DNA from: Candidatus Latescibacterota bacterium
Lineage (GTDB): Bacteria > Latescibacterota > UBA2968 > UBA8231
Assembly: GCA_009691525.1 (NCBI GenBank)
Contig: SICG01000014.1
Span: 1 to 44,181, forward strand
Direction of reading: 5' to 3'
DNA: 44,181 bases
Shown piece by piece: positions 1 to 11,950 of the stretch. The translations under genes were made by a program, and so were the position numbers. The notes below the pieces were generated by a model. It searched no databases. It was not told where the DNA came from and saw only the letters and a list, made by a program, of their open reading frames with translations. The first letter of the stretch is position 1. Every line of letters begins with the position of its first letter.

Positions 1-19
1 CATAGATGTCGGTCCCTGC

Positions 20-3340
<3,321 letters not shown>

Positions 3341-3366
3341 GGTCTGTCCTCTGCGTCAAAATAAAT

Positions 3367-4083
3367 TCAGTAGCCCTGCGCCAGCCGCTGGGCCAGGAAG
3401 GGGGGCAGGCCGGCGCTAAGGATCTTGGCCTGCGCCTTTTGGAGATCATAGTCGCTGCGCACAAATTCCAGGGTGTTGTCCCCCTGGTCCCAGACCAGGA
3501 AGCAGGCCCGCCAGTTCCCGTCCCGCGGCTGGCCCACGCTGCCTGCATTGACCAGGTAGCGCTCCCCCGGCCGCAGGCCGATGACGTCCTCGGTAGAAAG
3601 CAGGCCGCCAGCGGTGCAGGCCAGGGGCTGGTGGGAGTGGCCGATGAAACACAGCCGCGCCGAGGTGGCCTCCAGGGCCGTGCACGCCTCTGGGGCGTTT
3701 AACACATAGCCCCAGCCACCCGGATTTGCGGGGTGGGCGTGTACATAGAGCGTGTCGCCTTCGGTTGCACTCAGGGGCAGACCGGCCAGGTACTGGCGCT
3801 GCTCGGGCCGGAGCTGGGCGGCGGTCCATTCCACCGCCTGGCGCGCCCAGGGATTAAAGTATTCCAGATCGCCCAGGCCGGCTACTGCCTGGTCGTGGTT
3901 GCCCATCACACAAAAAGCCATGCCCTGCCTGACCTGCTCCAGGCAGGCCTGCGGATCGGCCCCGTACCCGACGATGTCGCCCAGGCAAACCCAGCGCTCC
4001 ACCCCCCGCTCCTGCCCGGCGCGGCGCACCGCTTCGAGGGCTTCGAGGTTGGCGTGGATGTCCGAGAGCACGGCGAGGCGCAT
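3367..4083 (-). CDS. Calcineurin-like metallophosphoesterase (YfcE-type)
   Basis: A 238-residue cytoplasmic dinuclear-metal phosphoesterase. It has the ordered metal motifs of the family: SDIHANLEAL at residues 7-16, GDIVGYG near 36, GNHD near 61, a histidine within YVHAHP near 113, and GHSHQP near 148. Proteins of this type hydrolyse phosphodiesters or phosphomonoesters, sometimes diadenosine tetraphosphate or cyclic nucleotides; the substrate cannot be read from the sequence. There is no signal peptide. It sits 9 bases downstream of nusB and 26 bases before secA, so it is probably co-transcribed with the riboflavin, nusB and secA genes. The fold is certain; the physiological role is unknown. 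Confidence 0.9.
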   Translation of the reverse strand: MRLAVLSDIHANLEALEAVRRAGQERGVERWVCLGDIVGYGADPQACLEQVRQGMAFCVMGNHDQAVAGLGDLEYFNPWARQAVEWTAAQLRPEQRQYLAGLPLSATEGDTLYVHAHPANPGGWGYVLNAPEACTALEATSARLCFIGHSHQPLACTAGGLLSTEDVIGLRPGERYLVNAGSVGQPRDGNWRACFLVWDQGDNTLEFVRSDYDLQKAQAKILSAGLPPFLAQRLAQGY

Positions 4084-4092
4084 GGCCCCGCC

Positions 4093-4557
4093 TCAGAGCG
4101 GCAGGCCGCGCTGGCGGGTGATGGCATCCAGAACGCCGTTGACGAAGACGTAGGCTTTGGCGCTGCTGTAGGTCTTGGCCAGTTCGATGGCCTCGTCCAT
4201 GGCGACGCGGGCCGGGATGCCGCAGTGGATGATCTCGGCCAGGGCTAGGCGCAGAATGATGCCGTCGATGCGGGCGATGCGGTCCTGGCGCCAGTGGCTG
4301 GCCGCCGCGTCGATGAACTGGTCCAGTTCGCCGCCATGCTGGCCGACGGTGTCCACCAGTTGGGCGGCGAACTCCAGCGTCGGGGCCGAAAGACCAGCCT
4401 CTGCGCCCAATTCTCGCAAGGCGCGCTGGCCGTCGCCCGGCGAACTGGCCGCCCAGTAGAGGGCCTGCAGCGCCAGTTGGCGGGCCCCGTGCCGGTTGTC
4501 GGGCAGTACCGGGTCCGGGAGTTCGGGCAGGGTGCCGGGGTTTTCGGTGCCGGTCAT
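4093..4557 (-). CDS. nusB: Transcription antitermination factor NusB
   Basis: NusB binds boxA RNA together with NusE (ribosomal protein S10) and promotes antitermination in rRNA operons. The 154-residue protein shows the family signatures: [12 protein letters not shown] near the N-terminus, a central [21 protein letters not shown], then [31 protein letters not shown] at the C-terminus. It carries an extra proline-rich N-terminal stretch of about 20 residues. Its ATG overlaps the ribH stop codon in an ATGA arrangement, which indicates translational coupling. A ribH-nusB pairing is common in bacteria, so the context supports the call. Confidence 0.95.
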   Translation of the reverse strand: MTGTENPGTLPELPDPVLPDNRHGARQLALQALYWAASSPGDGQRALRELGAEAGLSAPTLEFAAQLVDTVGQHGGELDQFIDAAASHWRQDRIARIDGIILRLALAEIIHCGIPARVAMDEAIELAKTYSSAKAYVFVNGVLDAITRQRGLPL

Positions 4558-5024
4558 TTCAGTCCGGCCATCAGTCCGGCCATCTCGATGGCGTTGAGGG
4601 CCGCGTCCCAGCCGCGGTTGCCGGCCCGGCCCCCGGCCCGCTCGATGGCCTGTTCCAGGTCGTCGGTGGTGATTACCCCAAAGGTCACCGGGGTGCCGCT
4701 GTCCAGGCCCACCTTGGCGATGCCCTTGGCAGTCTCGCTGGCGACAAAGTCGAAGTGCGGGGTGTTGGTGCGGATGATGGCCCCCAGGCAGATGACCACG
4801 TCGAAGCGGCGGGTGGCCGTCAGCTTCTGGGCGGCGATGGGCAGCTCAAAGGACCCGGGCACCCAGGCTACCTCGATGTCGCCATCGTCGGCCCCGTGGC
4901 GGCGCAAGCAGTCCAATGCCCCTTCCAGGAGCTGGGCGGTGATCAGGCTGTTGAAGCGGGCCACGGCGATGCCGAATTTGCGGCCCTGGGCGTCGAGGTT
5001 GCCTTCGTACACTTTTGGGGGCAT
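4554..5024 (-). CDS. ribH: 6,7-dimethyl-8-ribityllumazine synthase
   Basis: RibH condenses 5-amino-6-ribitylamino-uracil with 3,4-dihydroxy-2-butanone 4-phosphate to form lumazine, the penultimate step of riboflavin synthesis. Visible motifs are ARFNSLI near residue 22, WVPGSFELP near 54, the catalytic-histidine segment TPHFDFV near 87, and [18 protein letters not shown] near 113. The usual IRGxTxH reads IRTNTPH here, a small deviation that keeps the Thr and His. At 156 residues the length is normal. The start lies one base after the ribBA stop (TGAGATG), so the genes are coupled. Confidence 0.96.
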   Translation of the reverse strand: MPPKVYEGNLDAQGRKFGIAVARFNSLITAQLLEGALDCLRRHGADDGDIEVAWVPGSFELPIAAQKLTATRRFDVVICLGAIIRTNTPHFDFVASETAKGIAKVGLDSGTPVTFGVITTDDLEQAIERAGGRAGNRGWDAALNAIEMAGLMAGLK

Positions 5025-5025
5025 C

Positions 5026-6294
5026 TCAGTTTTCTCCTCCGCTGGCCGGCACCTGGTGGTCCTCGGTCAGCAGGGTATGGTGGCCCATCCGGTCGCGCTT
5101 GGTGCGCAGGTAACGGATATTGTGGGGGTTGGGCAAGGAGGCGATGGACACCTGTTCGACCACGGTGATCCCGTACCCTTCCAGGCCCACCCGTTTCTTG
5201 GGGTTGTTGGTCAGGAAACGCACCCGGCGCAGGCCCAAATCGTAGAGCACCTGGGCGCCGATGCCGTAGTCGCGCGCGTCCATGGGCAGACCCAGGGCGT
5301 GGTTGGCCTCGATGGTGTCCAGCCCCTGGTCGCGCTGCAGCTGATAGGCCTTGAGCTTGTGGAAGAGGCCGATGCCGCGGCCCTCGTGGTGCTGGATGTA
5401 GACGATCACCCCCCGTCCCTCGGCGGCGATCATCTCAAAAGAGCGGTGGAGCTGCTCGCCGCAGTCGCACAGGAAGGAGCCCAGTGCGTCGCCGGTGAGA
5501 CAGCCCGAGTGCATGCGCACCAGGGTGTCGTGCTCGCCGTCCAGCTCGCCCAAGGTCAGGGCCAGGTAGGGATTGTTGTCTACCAGGCTGCGGTAGGCGT
5601 ACACCGTGAACTCCCCGTACTGGGTGGGCATGGGGGCCCTGGCTTCGAGCAGGATCAGCTTTTCGGTGCGCCGGCGGTGGGCGATCAGGTCCTTGATGGT
5701 GGCGATCTTGAAGCCGTGCTGGTGGGCGAAGTCCAACAGGTAGGGGGTGGAAGCCACCTCTCCCTGTTCGTCGAGCATGGCGGCGATCAGGGCCACCGGC
5801 TGGAAGCCGGCCAGCTGGGCCAGGTCCACGGCCGCCTCGGTGTGGCCGGCCCGCCTGAGCACCCCGCCGGGCTGGGCCTGCAGGGGGGTGAGGTGGCCGG
5901 GTTGGACAAAGTCCGCGGGCCGGCTGAGCGGATCGGCCAGCTTGCGGATGGTCAGGGCCCGATCGTGGGCCGAGATGCCCGAGCCGCTGGCCAGAGAGGC
6001 GTTGACGCTCATCACCATCGAGGCGCCCCGCGGTCCCTCGCTGCCAGGCACCATCAGTCCCAGGCCCAGCTGGTCAAGGCGGTCCTTGCTGGCGGCCACG
6101 TGTAACGAGGAGCCGGTGTGGCGCACGATGAAATTGAGGGCCTCGGAACTGACCAGCTCGGCCACCATCATCAACTCGCCCTCGCCTACCATCTCGGTGC
6201 CGTCCACGTCGAGGGCGCGTTCGTCCACCAGCACCACCATGCGGCCCTGCTGGAGGTCGGTGATAATCTCTTCGATAGTATTGAAGTCAGACAT
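5026..6294 (-). CDS. ribBA: RibBA: GTP cyclohydrolase II with a degenerate DHBP-synthase domain
   Basis: This is a two-domain riboflavin enzyme of 422 residues. The C-terminal GTP cyclohydrolase II half looks intact: zinc cysteines C265, C276 and C278 keep the E. coli 54/65/67 spacing, followed by EGRGIGL near 304 and DARDYGIG near 338. The N-terminal DHBP-synthase half (1-200) is clearly homologous, with [12 protein letters not shown] at 147-158, but is altered where catalysis occurs. The usual DDEDRENEGD loop is replaced by VDER, an extra segment and VGEGEL, so the Arg and first Glu are lost. The Glu equivalent to E. coli E174 is Ala (IAAM near 170-173). I infer weak or absent DHBP-synthase activity. 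A hairpin lies just upstream of the ATG, and no good ribosome-binding site is visible. Confidence 0.93.
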   Translation of the reverse strand: MSDFNTIEEIITDLQQGRMVVLVDERALDVDGTEMVGEGELMMVAELVSSEALNFIVRHTGSSLHVAASKDRLDQLGLGLMVPGSEGPRGASMVMSVNASLASGSGISAHDRALTIRKLADPLSRPADFVQPGHLTPLQAQPGGVLRRAGHTEAAVDLAQLAGFQPVALIAAMLDEQGEVASTPYLLDFAHQHGFKIATIKDLIAHRRRTEKLILLEARAPMPTQYGEFTVYAYRSLVDNNPYLALTLGELDGEHDTLVRMHSGCLTGDALGSFLCDCGEQLHRSFEMIAAEGRGVIVYIQHHEGRGIGLFHKLKAYQLQRDQGLDTIEANHALGLPMDARDYGIGAQVLYDLGLRRVRFLTNNPKKRVGLEGYGITVVEQVSIASLPNPHNIRYLRTKRDRMGHHTLLTEDHQVPASGGEN

Positions 6295-6301
6295 AATTGA
6301 G

Positions 6302-6329
6302 AGGGGCGGATTGTCGCCCGCCCCTTTTT
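6302..6329 (+). terminator. Hairpin plus T-run between ribE and ribBA
   Basis: An 8-bp GC-rich stem (6302-6309 with 6318-6325) is followed on the plus strand by TTTTT. Read on the plus strand it is a textbook Rho-independent terminator, but no plus-strand gene precedes it. Read in the direction of the rib genes it is an A-run followed by a hairpin ending about 8 bases before the ribBA start codon. It may therefore block antisense transcription or affect ribBA translation. The structure is visible; the role is inference. Confidence 0.55.
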
Positions 6330-6343
6330 AGAGCTCAACAGGC

Positions 6344-6988
6344 TCAGTACCCCATGTCGCGCATTTTTTCCAGCGTAAGTCCCGAAGTGCTGGCCGGGTC
6401 CCCGGCGCGCAGCAGGCGCTCCACGTAGCGGGCGATCACATCCACTTCGAGATTGACCGCATCGCCGCGCCGCCGTCTGCCGAGCGTGGTATGATCAAAT
6501 GTATGGGGTATGATGGCCGCGGTAAAGCCCCGGTCCTCCACCTGGGCCACGGTCAGACTGATGCCGTCGATGGCGATGGAACCCTTGAAGGCGATATAGC
6601 GCAGCAACTCGGCCGGGGGCTCCACCCGCAGCAGCCACTGGCGGTGGCGCTCTTCCAGCCCGCTGATGCGGCCCACCCCGTCGACATGGCCCAGCACCAG
6701 GTGTCCGCCCAGGCGGTCCTGCAATCTGACCGATCGCTCGAGATTGACCGGATCACCGGGCCGCAGCGCCCCCAGGGTGGTGCGTTGCAGGGTCTCCTCC
6801 ACCGACTCGACGGCGAAGTAGTCGGTCCCGATTTCGACGGCGGTCTGGCAGGCGCCGGCGATGTTGATGCTGTCCCCCAGCCGGCTCCCTTCCAGAATCA
6901 GCCGGGCGCTGATTTCTAGGCGCTGGAAATTCCCCTGCCTCTGGAGCCGGCGCACCGCGCCCACTTCTTCGATCAGTCCGGTGAACAC
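6344..6988 (-). CDS. ribE: Riboflavin synthase, alpha subunit
   Basis: This enzyme dismutates two lumazine molecules into riboflavin and the pyrimidine intermediate. The protein has the two repeated lumazine-binding barrels: MFTGLIEEVG opens the first and LGGHLVLGHVDGVG opens the second, with FKGSIAIDGISLTVA in the second half. The 214-residue length is usual. It starts at GTG and overlaps the end of ribD by 16 bases, so it is translated in the same run. The first-barrel sequence is GACQTA rather than the common GVCLTV, a mild change that keeps the cysteine. The symbol ribE follows E. coli style; the Bacillus equivalent is called ribE or ribB. Confidence 0.95.
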   Translation of the reverse strand: MFTGLIEEVGAVRRLQRQGNFQRLEISARLILEGSRLGDSINIAGACQTAVEIGTDYFAVESVEETLQRTTLGALRPGDPVNLERSVRLQDRLGGHLVLGHVDGVGRISGLEERHRQWLLRVEPPAELLRYIAFKGSIAIDGISLTVAQVEDRGFTAAIIPHTFDHTTLGRRRRGDAVNLEVDVIARYVERLLRAGDPASTSGLTLEKMRDMGY

Positions 6989-8067
6989 GGGTACTTGACC
7001 TCGGCGGTGTAGAGGAGATCAGGGCCCAGGCGGCGCAGGGCCACCTGTTCCAGGCGCAGGGCGTCGGCCAGCCGACGAATGCCCAGATCGCCGACAGCGG
7101 GAACCCCCTCGCCGATGAGGCAGGGGGCCACGAAAATGCGCAGCTGGTCCACGACCTGGGCGCGCAGGGCCGCGGCGGCCAGTTGGCCGCCGCCTTCGAG
7201 CAGGATGCTGGTCAGGCCCTCGCTGCCGGCCCGTTCTATGACCTGGCGCAGGTCGAGCTGCCCTCGCCGGGCGGGAAAGGTCCACACCTGCACGCCCTGG
7301 GCCTCAAAGGCGCGGCGGGTTTTTGCCGGGGCCGACTGGGCGGTGATCAACACGGCACCGGGCCGCTGGAAGATACGCGCGGTGAGGGGCACCCGCAGCC
7401 GGCCATCCACCACCAGGGGGCGGGGCGAGCGGCCGCGCACCAGGCGCACGTCGAGCTGGGGATCGTCGGCCAGCATTGTGCCGGCTCCCACCATCACCGC
7501 GTCGGTCCAACTGCGCCAGCGGTGGACCAGGACGCGGGATTGCTCGCCGCTGATCCAGCGAGTGTAGCCTTCGGCAGTGGCGATGCGGCCATCCAGGCTC
7601 TGGGCCAGCTTGAGGATCACCAGGGGCCGGCCGGTGCGGCGATGTTTGAGGTAGGCGGCGTTTTGGCGCTCGGCCTCTTCCCGCCCTAAGCCCACCTCCA
7701 CCTGGAGGCCGGCGGCCCGCAGTTGGGCGAGGCCTTTGCCCTGCACCCGGGGGTCGGGGTCTTCTAGGGCGCAGACCACCCGTTGGATGCCGGCGCGCAG
7801 GACGGCCTCGGTGCAGGGCGGGGTGCGGCCCTGATGGGAGCAGGGCTCCAGGGTTACGTAGAGGGTGGCACCCCGGCTGTGTTTGCCGGCAGCGGCAAAG
7901 GCATGGACCTCGGCGTGGGGCCCGCCCACCTGTAAGTGAGCGCCCTCGCCCACCACCTTGCCCTGGCGCACCACTAGCGCGCCCACCAGCGGGTTGGGGC
8001 TGACCTTGCCGCGTCCCTTCAGCGCCAGGCGCAGGGCGCGGCGCATGTGCGCGAGATCCTGGTCCAT
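6973..8067 (-). CDS. ribD: Bifunctional pyrimidine deaminase/reductase RibD
   Basis: RibD carries out the second and third steps of riboflavin synthesis: deamination of the pyrimidine amine, then NADPH-dependent reduction of the ribose. The N-terminal deaminase zinc site is HAEVHAF and LEPCSHQGRTPPC. The C-terminal reductase includes LVILKLAQSLDGRIAT, DAVMVGAGTMLADDP and LTSILLEGGGQLAA. I place the start at the ATG at 8067 (MDQDLAHMRRAL), because the upstream in-frame ATGs at 8097 and 8109 fall within a repeat and palindrome patch and do not look like coding sequence. It leads the riboflavin genes. No FMN riboswitch was recognised upstream. Confidence 0.93.
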   Translation of the reverse strand: MDQDLAHMRRALRLALKGRGKVSPNPLVGALVVRQGKVVGEGAHLQVGGPHAEVHAFAAAGKHSRGATLYVTLEPCSHQGRTPPCTEAVLRAGIQRVVCALEDPDPRVQGKGLAQLRAAGLQVEVGLGREEAERQNAAYLKHRRTGRPLVILKLAQSLDGRIATAEGYTRWISGEQSRVLVHRWRSWTDAVMVGAGTMLADDPQLDVRLVRGRSPRPLVVDGRLRVPLTARIFQRPGAVLITAQSAPAKTRRAFEAQGVQVWTFPARRGQLDLRQVIERAGSEGLTSILLEGGGQLAAAALRAQVVDQLRIFVAPCLIGEGVPAVGDLGIRRLADALRLEQVALRRLGPDLLYTAEVKYPCSPD

Positions 8068-8090
8068 TGTGCCGAATCTGCCTCGGAGGT

Positions 8091-8114
8091 GGGGCATCCA
8101 CGGAGGCATGCCCC
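8091..8114. repeat. REP-like palindrome upstream of ribD
   Basis: GGGGCAT at 8091-8097 pairs perfectly with ATGCCCC at 8108-8114 across a 10-base loop that contains further CC/GG pairing. The arms, with the adjoining CCCCTAC, resemble the gtaggggc-type intergenic palindromes scattered through many bacterial genomes. It lies between the end of the beta-propeller gene and ribD and may act as a weak terminator or mRNA stabiliser. Confidence 0.55.
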
Positions 8115-8171
8115 TACGGTTTTATTTGAACCACCAGCGCCCCGCAGTGCGCCCCTACGGTTTTATTTGAA
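8110..8171. repeat. 21-bp direct repeat at the end of the beta-propeller gene
   Basis: Two exact 21-base copies, at 8110-8130 and 8151-8171, begin GCCCCTACGGTTTT and are separated by 20 bases. The copy at 8151-8171 contains the last codons and stop codon of the beta-propeller gene; the other copy duplicates that tail just downstream of the gene. The pattern fits a 41-bp tandem unit or a small insertion flanked by duplicated target sequence. It is directly visible in the sequence. Confidence 0.8.
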
Positions 8172-10140
8172 TGACCAGCTGCACGGTCCCCACATTGTCG
8201 AGGCGGTCCCAGACTTGCACGGCGATGACGTGTTCGCCGGGGGCCAGGCCCTCTACCGAGAAGCGGGCGTATTCCTCCTGGCCGTCGAAGAGCCCGTCCT
8301 CCGGGCTCAGTTGCTGGGCCTGGTCGCCGTAGTCAACGGTGTACTGGGCGCGCTGGAGGGGGCTGATGCGGTCGGTGCAGCGCAGCCTTAGGCGCAGCGG
8401 CTCGCCCTTTTCTACTTCCAGCGCCAGATCGGGCGGTGAGTTGTCGATGAGAAAAGGGGCGCTGAGCTGCTCGGCTTCCAGAGCCTGCGCGGCAGGATTG
8501 TCCGGGAGGTCGGTGGCTACCAGCCGCAGTTTGGTCAGGCCTTCGGGCATGGTCTCGGTGTCCCAGATGAAGGAACTCTGCTCCAGGCCTTCCTCGGCTT
8601 TTTTCCACGCCCGCTGCCCCTCGCTCTTGATATAAAGCGTATAGCTGAGTTTGTCGCTGTTGGCGTCCAGGGCTTGCCAGCGCAGCAGGCGCAGGCTTTT
8701 GCGCTGGGGCGGGCGGCGGCCGCGCAACGGAGGACCGCCCTGGGCCTGGTCCTCGCTCTGGCCGGGTGGTTGATAGGTCTGCACCTCCAGGGATTTGATC
8801 TCGGGGCGCAAATTGGCCGGCAGGGCGGCGATATCCACCCCCAGCAGCACGGGGGTTTTGCTGCCAGCGGCACTGCGCAGCAGGGCGCGGTATTGGAGGA
8901 AGCGGGCCGGCGGGCTGGATAGGGTACTGCCGTTCTGCTCTAACTCGGCCGACCAGGCACTCCAGGTGGGATCGGGTTCCTGGCTGTTGCCCGAGCGGGT
9001 CTGGAAGGCGAGGCGGGTGCCGGCCGGCAGTTCGGCCTTCCAGCGCAGGTTGCCCCAGCGGGCATACACGCCAAAGTCCTCCACCGAGGAGTCGAGGCGG
9101 CCCTCCCCGGCAAAGGCGGCGCCCAGCCGGTAGAGCCCGCCTGACTGGGAGGCACCCAGGCACAGGGCCCCCGAGGGGAGGCGGGCCATAGAGCTGGGGG
9201 CGAAGTCCTCGAAACGAGCCACCAGCGAGAGGCGGCCGTCGCCGGCAAAGCGGCACAGCTGGGCCGGCTGGGCCGCCGTGGCCAGCAGGGTGCCGTCCTC
9301 GTCTACCAGCAGGTCGAGCAGCTGGGTTTCTTCGGCCTGCCACAAGGCCAGGGCCGCCCCTTTGGGGTCGATGCGGAAGAGGGCGGACTTACTCTTCTGG
9401 TCCTCGGTGGCCTGAGAGAGGGCGGTGGCGTAGAGGGTGCCGTCTTCCAGGGCGGTTAGCCGATGCACTTCCTCGTACCCGGTCTCGCAGAGCAGGCGGG
9501 CGGTGGTGTCGGCGATTTCGTAGATGCGCCCGGCCCGGGCGGTGGCCGCGTACAGGTGCTCCTGGTGGAAGAGCAGGGACATGACATGCTGGTCGCCCAA
9601 GGTACAAAGGGTATCCACCACGCCGGCCATCGAGATGGAAAGTACGCGGGCCGGCTGCCCAGTGGCGGCAAAGAGTTTGCCGCGCCCGTCGAACTTCAGA
9701 TCCCACACATAGGCGCTGCGGGTCTGGGCCAGGGTGCTGACCTGTCCTTTGGCGTCGATGCGGTAGATGAGGCCGTCGGGAGCGGTGCCGGCGTAGAGGG
9801 CCCTGTCCGGCCCCACCACCAGGGAGTGGATGGCCAACTCGGGGGAATCGAAGAGCAGGACCGGATTGCCCTTGGATGGCAGGGCGTAGATGCGGCCCAG
9901 ATCGCCAGTGCCGGCGTAGAGGGTGCCGTCCGGTCCGCCGGCCAGAGACCAGATCCGCTCGGCTTCGAGTTTGGGCAGTTCCTCAAGAGCCGGCGCCAGC
10001 TGCACCGCGCCTTCGGCGCGTATTTCCACCCCGGCGCCCTTGCCGGCGGCGAACTCTTCAAAGGTGCGCTGCTGCCACCTCACCGGCTGCACCGCCAGGA
10101 CCGGCAGGGCCAGCAGCAGTGCCGAGATCAGCCAAATCAC
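8155..10140 (-). CDS. Exported beta-propeller protein with C-terminal Ig-like region
   Basis: A 661-residue protein with a short signal peptide (MIWLISALLLALPVLA). Residues 60-340 contain repeated units of the form DGTLYAGTGDLGRIYAL, ALYAGTAPDGLIYRID, KLFAATGQPARVLSI and HLYAATARAGRIYEI, a WD40/NHL-like beta-propeller pattern. The second half looks like sandwich domains, with the phrases LRWQALDANSDKLSYTLYIK and DNSPPDLALEVEKGEPL that are typical of fibronectin or Ig-like modules. I recognise no catalytic motif. It starts at GTG 4 bases after the S55 gene, and the AGGAGG ribosome-binding site is embedded in the final Arg-Arg codons of that gene. It probably works outside the cytoplasm with its partner, but the function is unknown. 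Confidence 0.8.
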   Translation of the reverse strand: MIWLISALLLALPVLAVQPVRWQQRTFEEFAAGKGAGVEIRAEGAVQLAPALEELPKLEAERIWSLAGGPDGTLYAGTGDLGRIYALPSKGNPVLLFDSPELAIHSLVVGPDRALYAGTAPDGLIYRIDAKGQVSTLAQTRSAYVWDLKFDGRGKLFAATGQPARVLSISMAGVVDTLCTLGDQHVMSLLFHQEHLYAATARAGRIYEIADTTARLLCETGYEEVHRLTALEDGTLYATALSQATEDQKSKSALFRIDPKGAALALWQAEETQLLDLLVDEDGTLLATAAQPAQLCRFAGDGRLSLVARFEDFAPSSMARLPSGALCLGASQSGGLYRLGAAFAGEGRLDSSVEDFGVYARWGNLRWKAELPAGTRLAFQTRSGNSQEPDPTWSAWSAELEQNGSTLSSPPARFLQYRALLRSAAGSKTPVLLGVDIAALPANLRPEIKSLEVQTYQPPGQSEDQAQGGPPLRGRRPPQRKSLRLLRWQALDANSDKLSYTLYIKSEGQRAWKKAEEGLEQSSFIWDTETMPEGLTKLRLVATDLPDNPAAQALEAEQLSAPFLIDNSPPDLALEVEKGEPLRLRLRCTDRISPLQRAQYTVDYGDQAQQLSPEDGLFDGQEEYARFSVEGLAPGEHVIAVQVWDRLDNVGTVQLVIQIKP

Positions 10141-10144
10141 GATT

Positions 10145-11926
10145 TCAGGGCCTCCTCACGTTTAGTTCCAGGGACTGCTCCCCCTCCAGCGCATAAGGCG
10201 TGCGCACCCGCTGGCGAAGCAGGACGCGGCCCTTGATCGGGCCTACATGACCAATAGATCCGCCCTGGTCGAGCACGGCGCGCGCCGAAGGGGGCAGTGT
10301 GGGCAGTTCGCGGCCATTTAGGGAGAGGCTGGGTTCGGGGCGGTAGAGTTCGACGACTAGGTCGTCGTCGCGTTCCTGCTGACCCAATAGGGCCAGCAAT
10401 TGGTCGGCGTTGCGCGGCTGCAAGAGTTCGGGCCGGCGCTGGTTCTCCCATTGCCGACTGACGCCGCCGCTGCCCACCCGCAAGACCAGGGGGCCAGGAG
10501 CCAGGTCAGCGGGCAGGAGGATTTCCACGGCCTGTTGTACCAAGGGCTGCTGATAGGGCTGCAGGGTAATGCTGGCCTGCAGCAATTCGCCGCCCTTGAG
10601 GGCTGGCCGCTCCACCCGCAGGCCCAGCACCTGGGCGGTGGAGATGCGATCGCCCAGCTCCAGCTCAAAAGACAGGCTGTCGGGCACCAGGCCGGAGAAC
10701 TCGCTCTGGCTCAGCACCCTCATCGGCCCGATGAGGTCCTCGGCGGCGACTATGATGGCCTGGGGGCCGCTGTAGATCTGATCCCGGTCGAGCACCCGGC
10801 CCTGACCGAGGTGGAGCCGGGCGTGTACCTGCACGGTGGCATCGCCGTCGAGCCGCTCGGCCGACTCCAGGGTTTGCAGCAGCACCGACTGGGTCAGGCC
10901 GGGGGCCAGGTCGCGGTGGGGCAGCACGCCAAAGCGGTAAGATTCTTCTTTACCCCGGCGGCGCAGCAGCACCGAGACCGGCAACATCCTGGGAACCGGA
11001 CCCAGCAGGCCGGCGACGGCCGGCTGGCGGTCCTGGCGGATGGCGCCCACCGGGCGGGTGGCGGCGCCCATCTTGTAGGAAAAGGCCTGGCTGGCAAAGA
11101 CCTGGTAGATGTAGGCGCCGGTCATGGGCATGTCGGTGGCCCCGGCCAGCATCAGGGGATGACCAAAGGCCAGCACGCGGTTCCCCTCCACATAGGTTAC
11201 TGTGCCGATGCTGGTGGCGTTCAGGTCGCCGGAGATCAGCTGCACCCCCAGAGCCGCGCCCGGGACCATTTCGGCCTGGAGGTCGGGAAGGGCCTGGCCG
11301 CCGGGGAAGGCCAGCATGGTCAGGCCCACCTGTCCGAAGAGCTTGGCCAGGGCCTGGCTGGCCAGCGGGGAGGCCCCGGCCACCCATATCGGGGTGTTCA
11401 GGGGCACCAGGGTCAGGGAAGGCGAGAGTTGGGGGTCACCGAGGGTCGCACTGACCTGGGCCCTGGCCTGGGCATCCAGCTCAAAGTGCAGGCTCTGGGC
11501 CCGGGCGGGGGCAGCGGCGTCCAGGCCCCGTTCCAGGGTGCCGAGCATGTCGTGGATGGGGGTGATGCCGCAGATGGCTTCCTTGGGAAGCGGCAGAAAG
11601 GCGTAGGCCACCGCGCCGATGAGCCGGCCCTCTATATAGACCGGACTGCCGCTCATGCCCGCGATCACCCCGGTCTGTGCCAGAGGGCCGCCGGACAGGC
11701 GGGCCAGGATCAGGTCCCGGCCCGGCCCGAGGTAGTTGTGCAGCACCCCGAGGATCTCGGCCGCAAAGGTGTCGACCGCAGTGCCCTGGAAAACGGTGTG
11801 GCCCACCCCGCGCATGCCGCGCTGCAGCTCTTCGGTACGCATGAATTTTTCTTGGGGCAGCGCCTGGGCCAGGACGGTTGTCCACCAGCACAGCAACAGG
11901 GCTAAAAGACGCAGCGACAGCACCAC
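10145..11926 (-). CDS. Exported SpoIVB-type (peptidase S55 family) protein
   Basis: A 593-residue secreted protein with a signal peptide ending around VLAQA. Residues 35-125 match the S55/SpoIVB family: MRGVGHTVFQGT, AEILGVL, then TGVIAGMSGSPVYIEGRLIGAVAY, where GMSGSP holds the family serine. A second conserved block, NRVLAFGHPLMLAG, lies near residue 250. SpoIVB itself is a serine protease that signals across the forespore membranes in Bacillus. Relatives occur in many non-sporulating bacteria with unknown roles, and the C-terminal 300 residues here are unassigned. It has tandem GTG starts (11926, 11923) after AGGAG; either could be used. A weak divergent promoter (TTGACT and TAGCTT, 11951-11980) lies upstream. 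Confidence 0.82.
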   Translation of the reverse strand: MVLSLRLLALLLCWWTTVLAQALPQEKFMRTEELQRGMRGVGHTVFQGTAVDTFAAEILGVLHNYLGPGRDLILARLSGGPLAQTGVIAGMSGSPVYIEGRLIGAVAYAFLPLPKEAICGITPIHDMLGTLERGLDAAAPARAQSLHFELDAQARAQVSATLGDPQLSPSLTLVPLNTPIWVAGASPLASQALAKLFGQVGLTMLAFPGGQALPDLQAEMVPGAALGVQLISGDLNATSIGTVTYVEGNRVLAFGHPLMLAGATDMPMTGAYIYQVFASQAFSYKMGAATRPVGAIRQDRQPAVAGLLGPVPRMLPVSVLLRRRGKEESYRFGVLPHRDLAPGLTQSVLLQTLESAERLDGDATVQVHARLHLGQGRVLDRDQIYSGPQAIIVAAEDLIGPMRVLSQSEFSGLVPDSLSFELELGDRISTAQVLGLRVERPALKGGELLQASITLQPYQQPLVQQAVEILLPADLAPGPLVLRVGSGGVSRQWENQRRPELLQPRNADQLLALLGQQERDDDLVVELYRPEPSLSLNGRELPTLPPSARAVLDQGGSIGHVGPIKGRVLLRQRVRTPYALEGEQSLELNVRRP

Positions 11927-11950
11927 AATTCTCCTGGGAAAAGACAGCCA

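Noticed and set aside
4294-6105. Long plus-strand open frame opposite nusB, ribH and ribBA
   Set aside because: It is antisense to well-conserved genes, has low-complexity Gly/Ala/Val-rich composition and no recognisable domain; high GC produces such frames.
8068-8170. FMN riboswitch upstream of ribD
   Set aside because: I looked for the conserved RFN sequence blocks and saw none; only repeats and a palindrome are present.
10400-11905. 501-residue plus-strand open frame opposite the S55 gene
   Set aside because: The minus-strand frame has the S55 motif and a signal peptide; this one has no family features.
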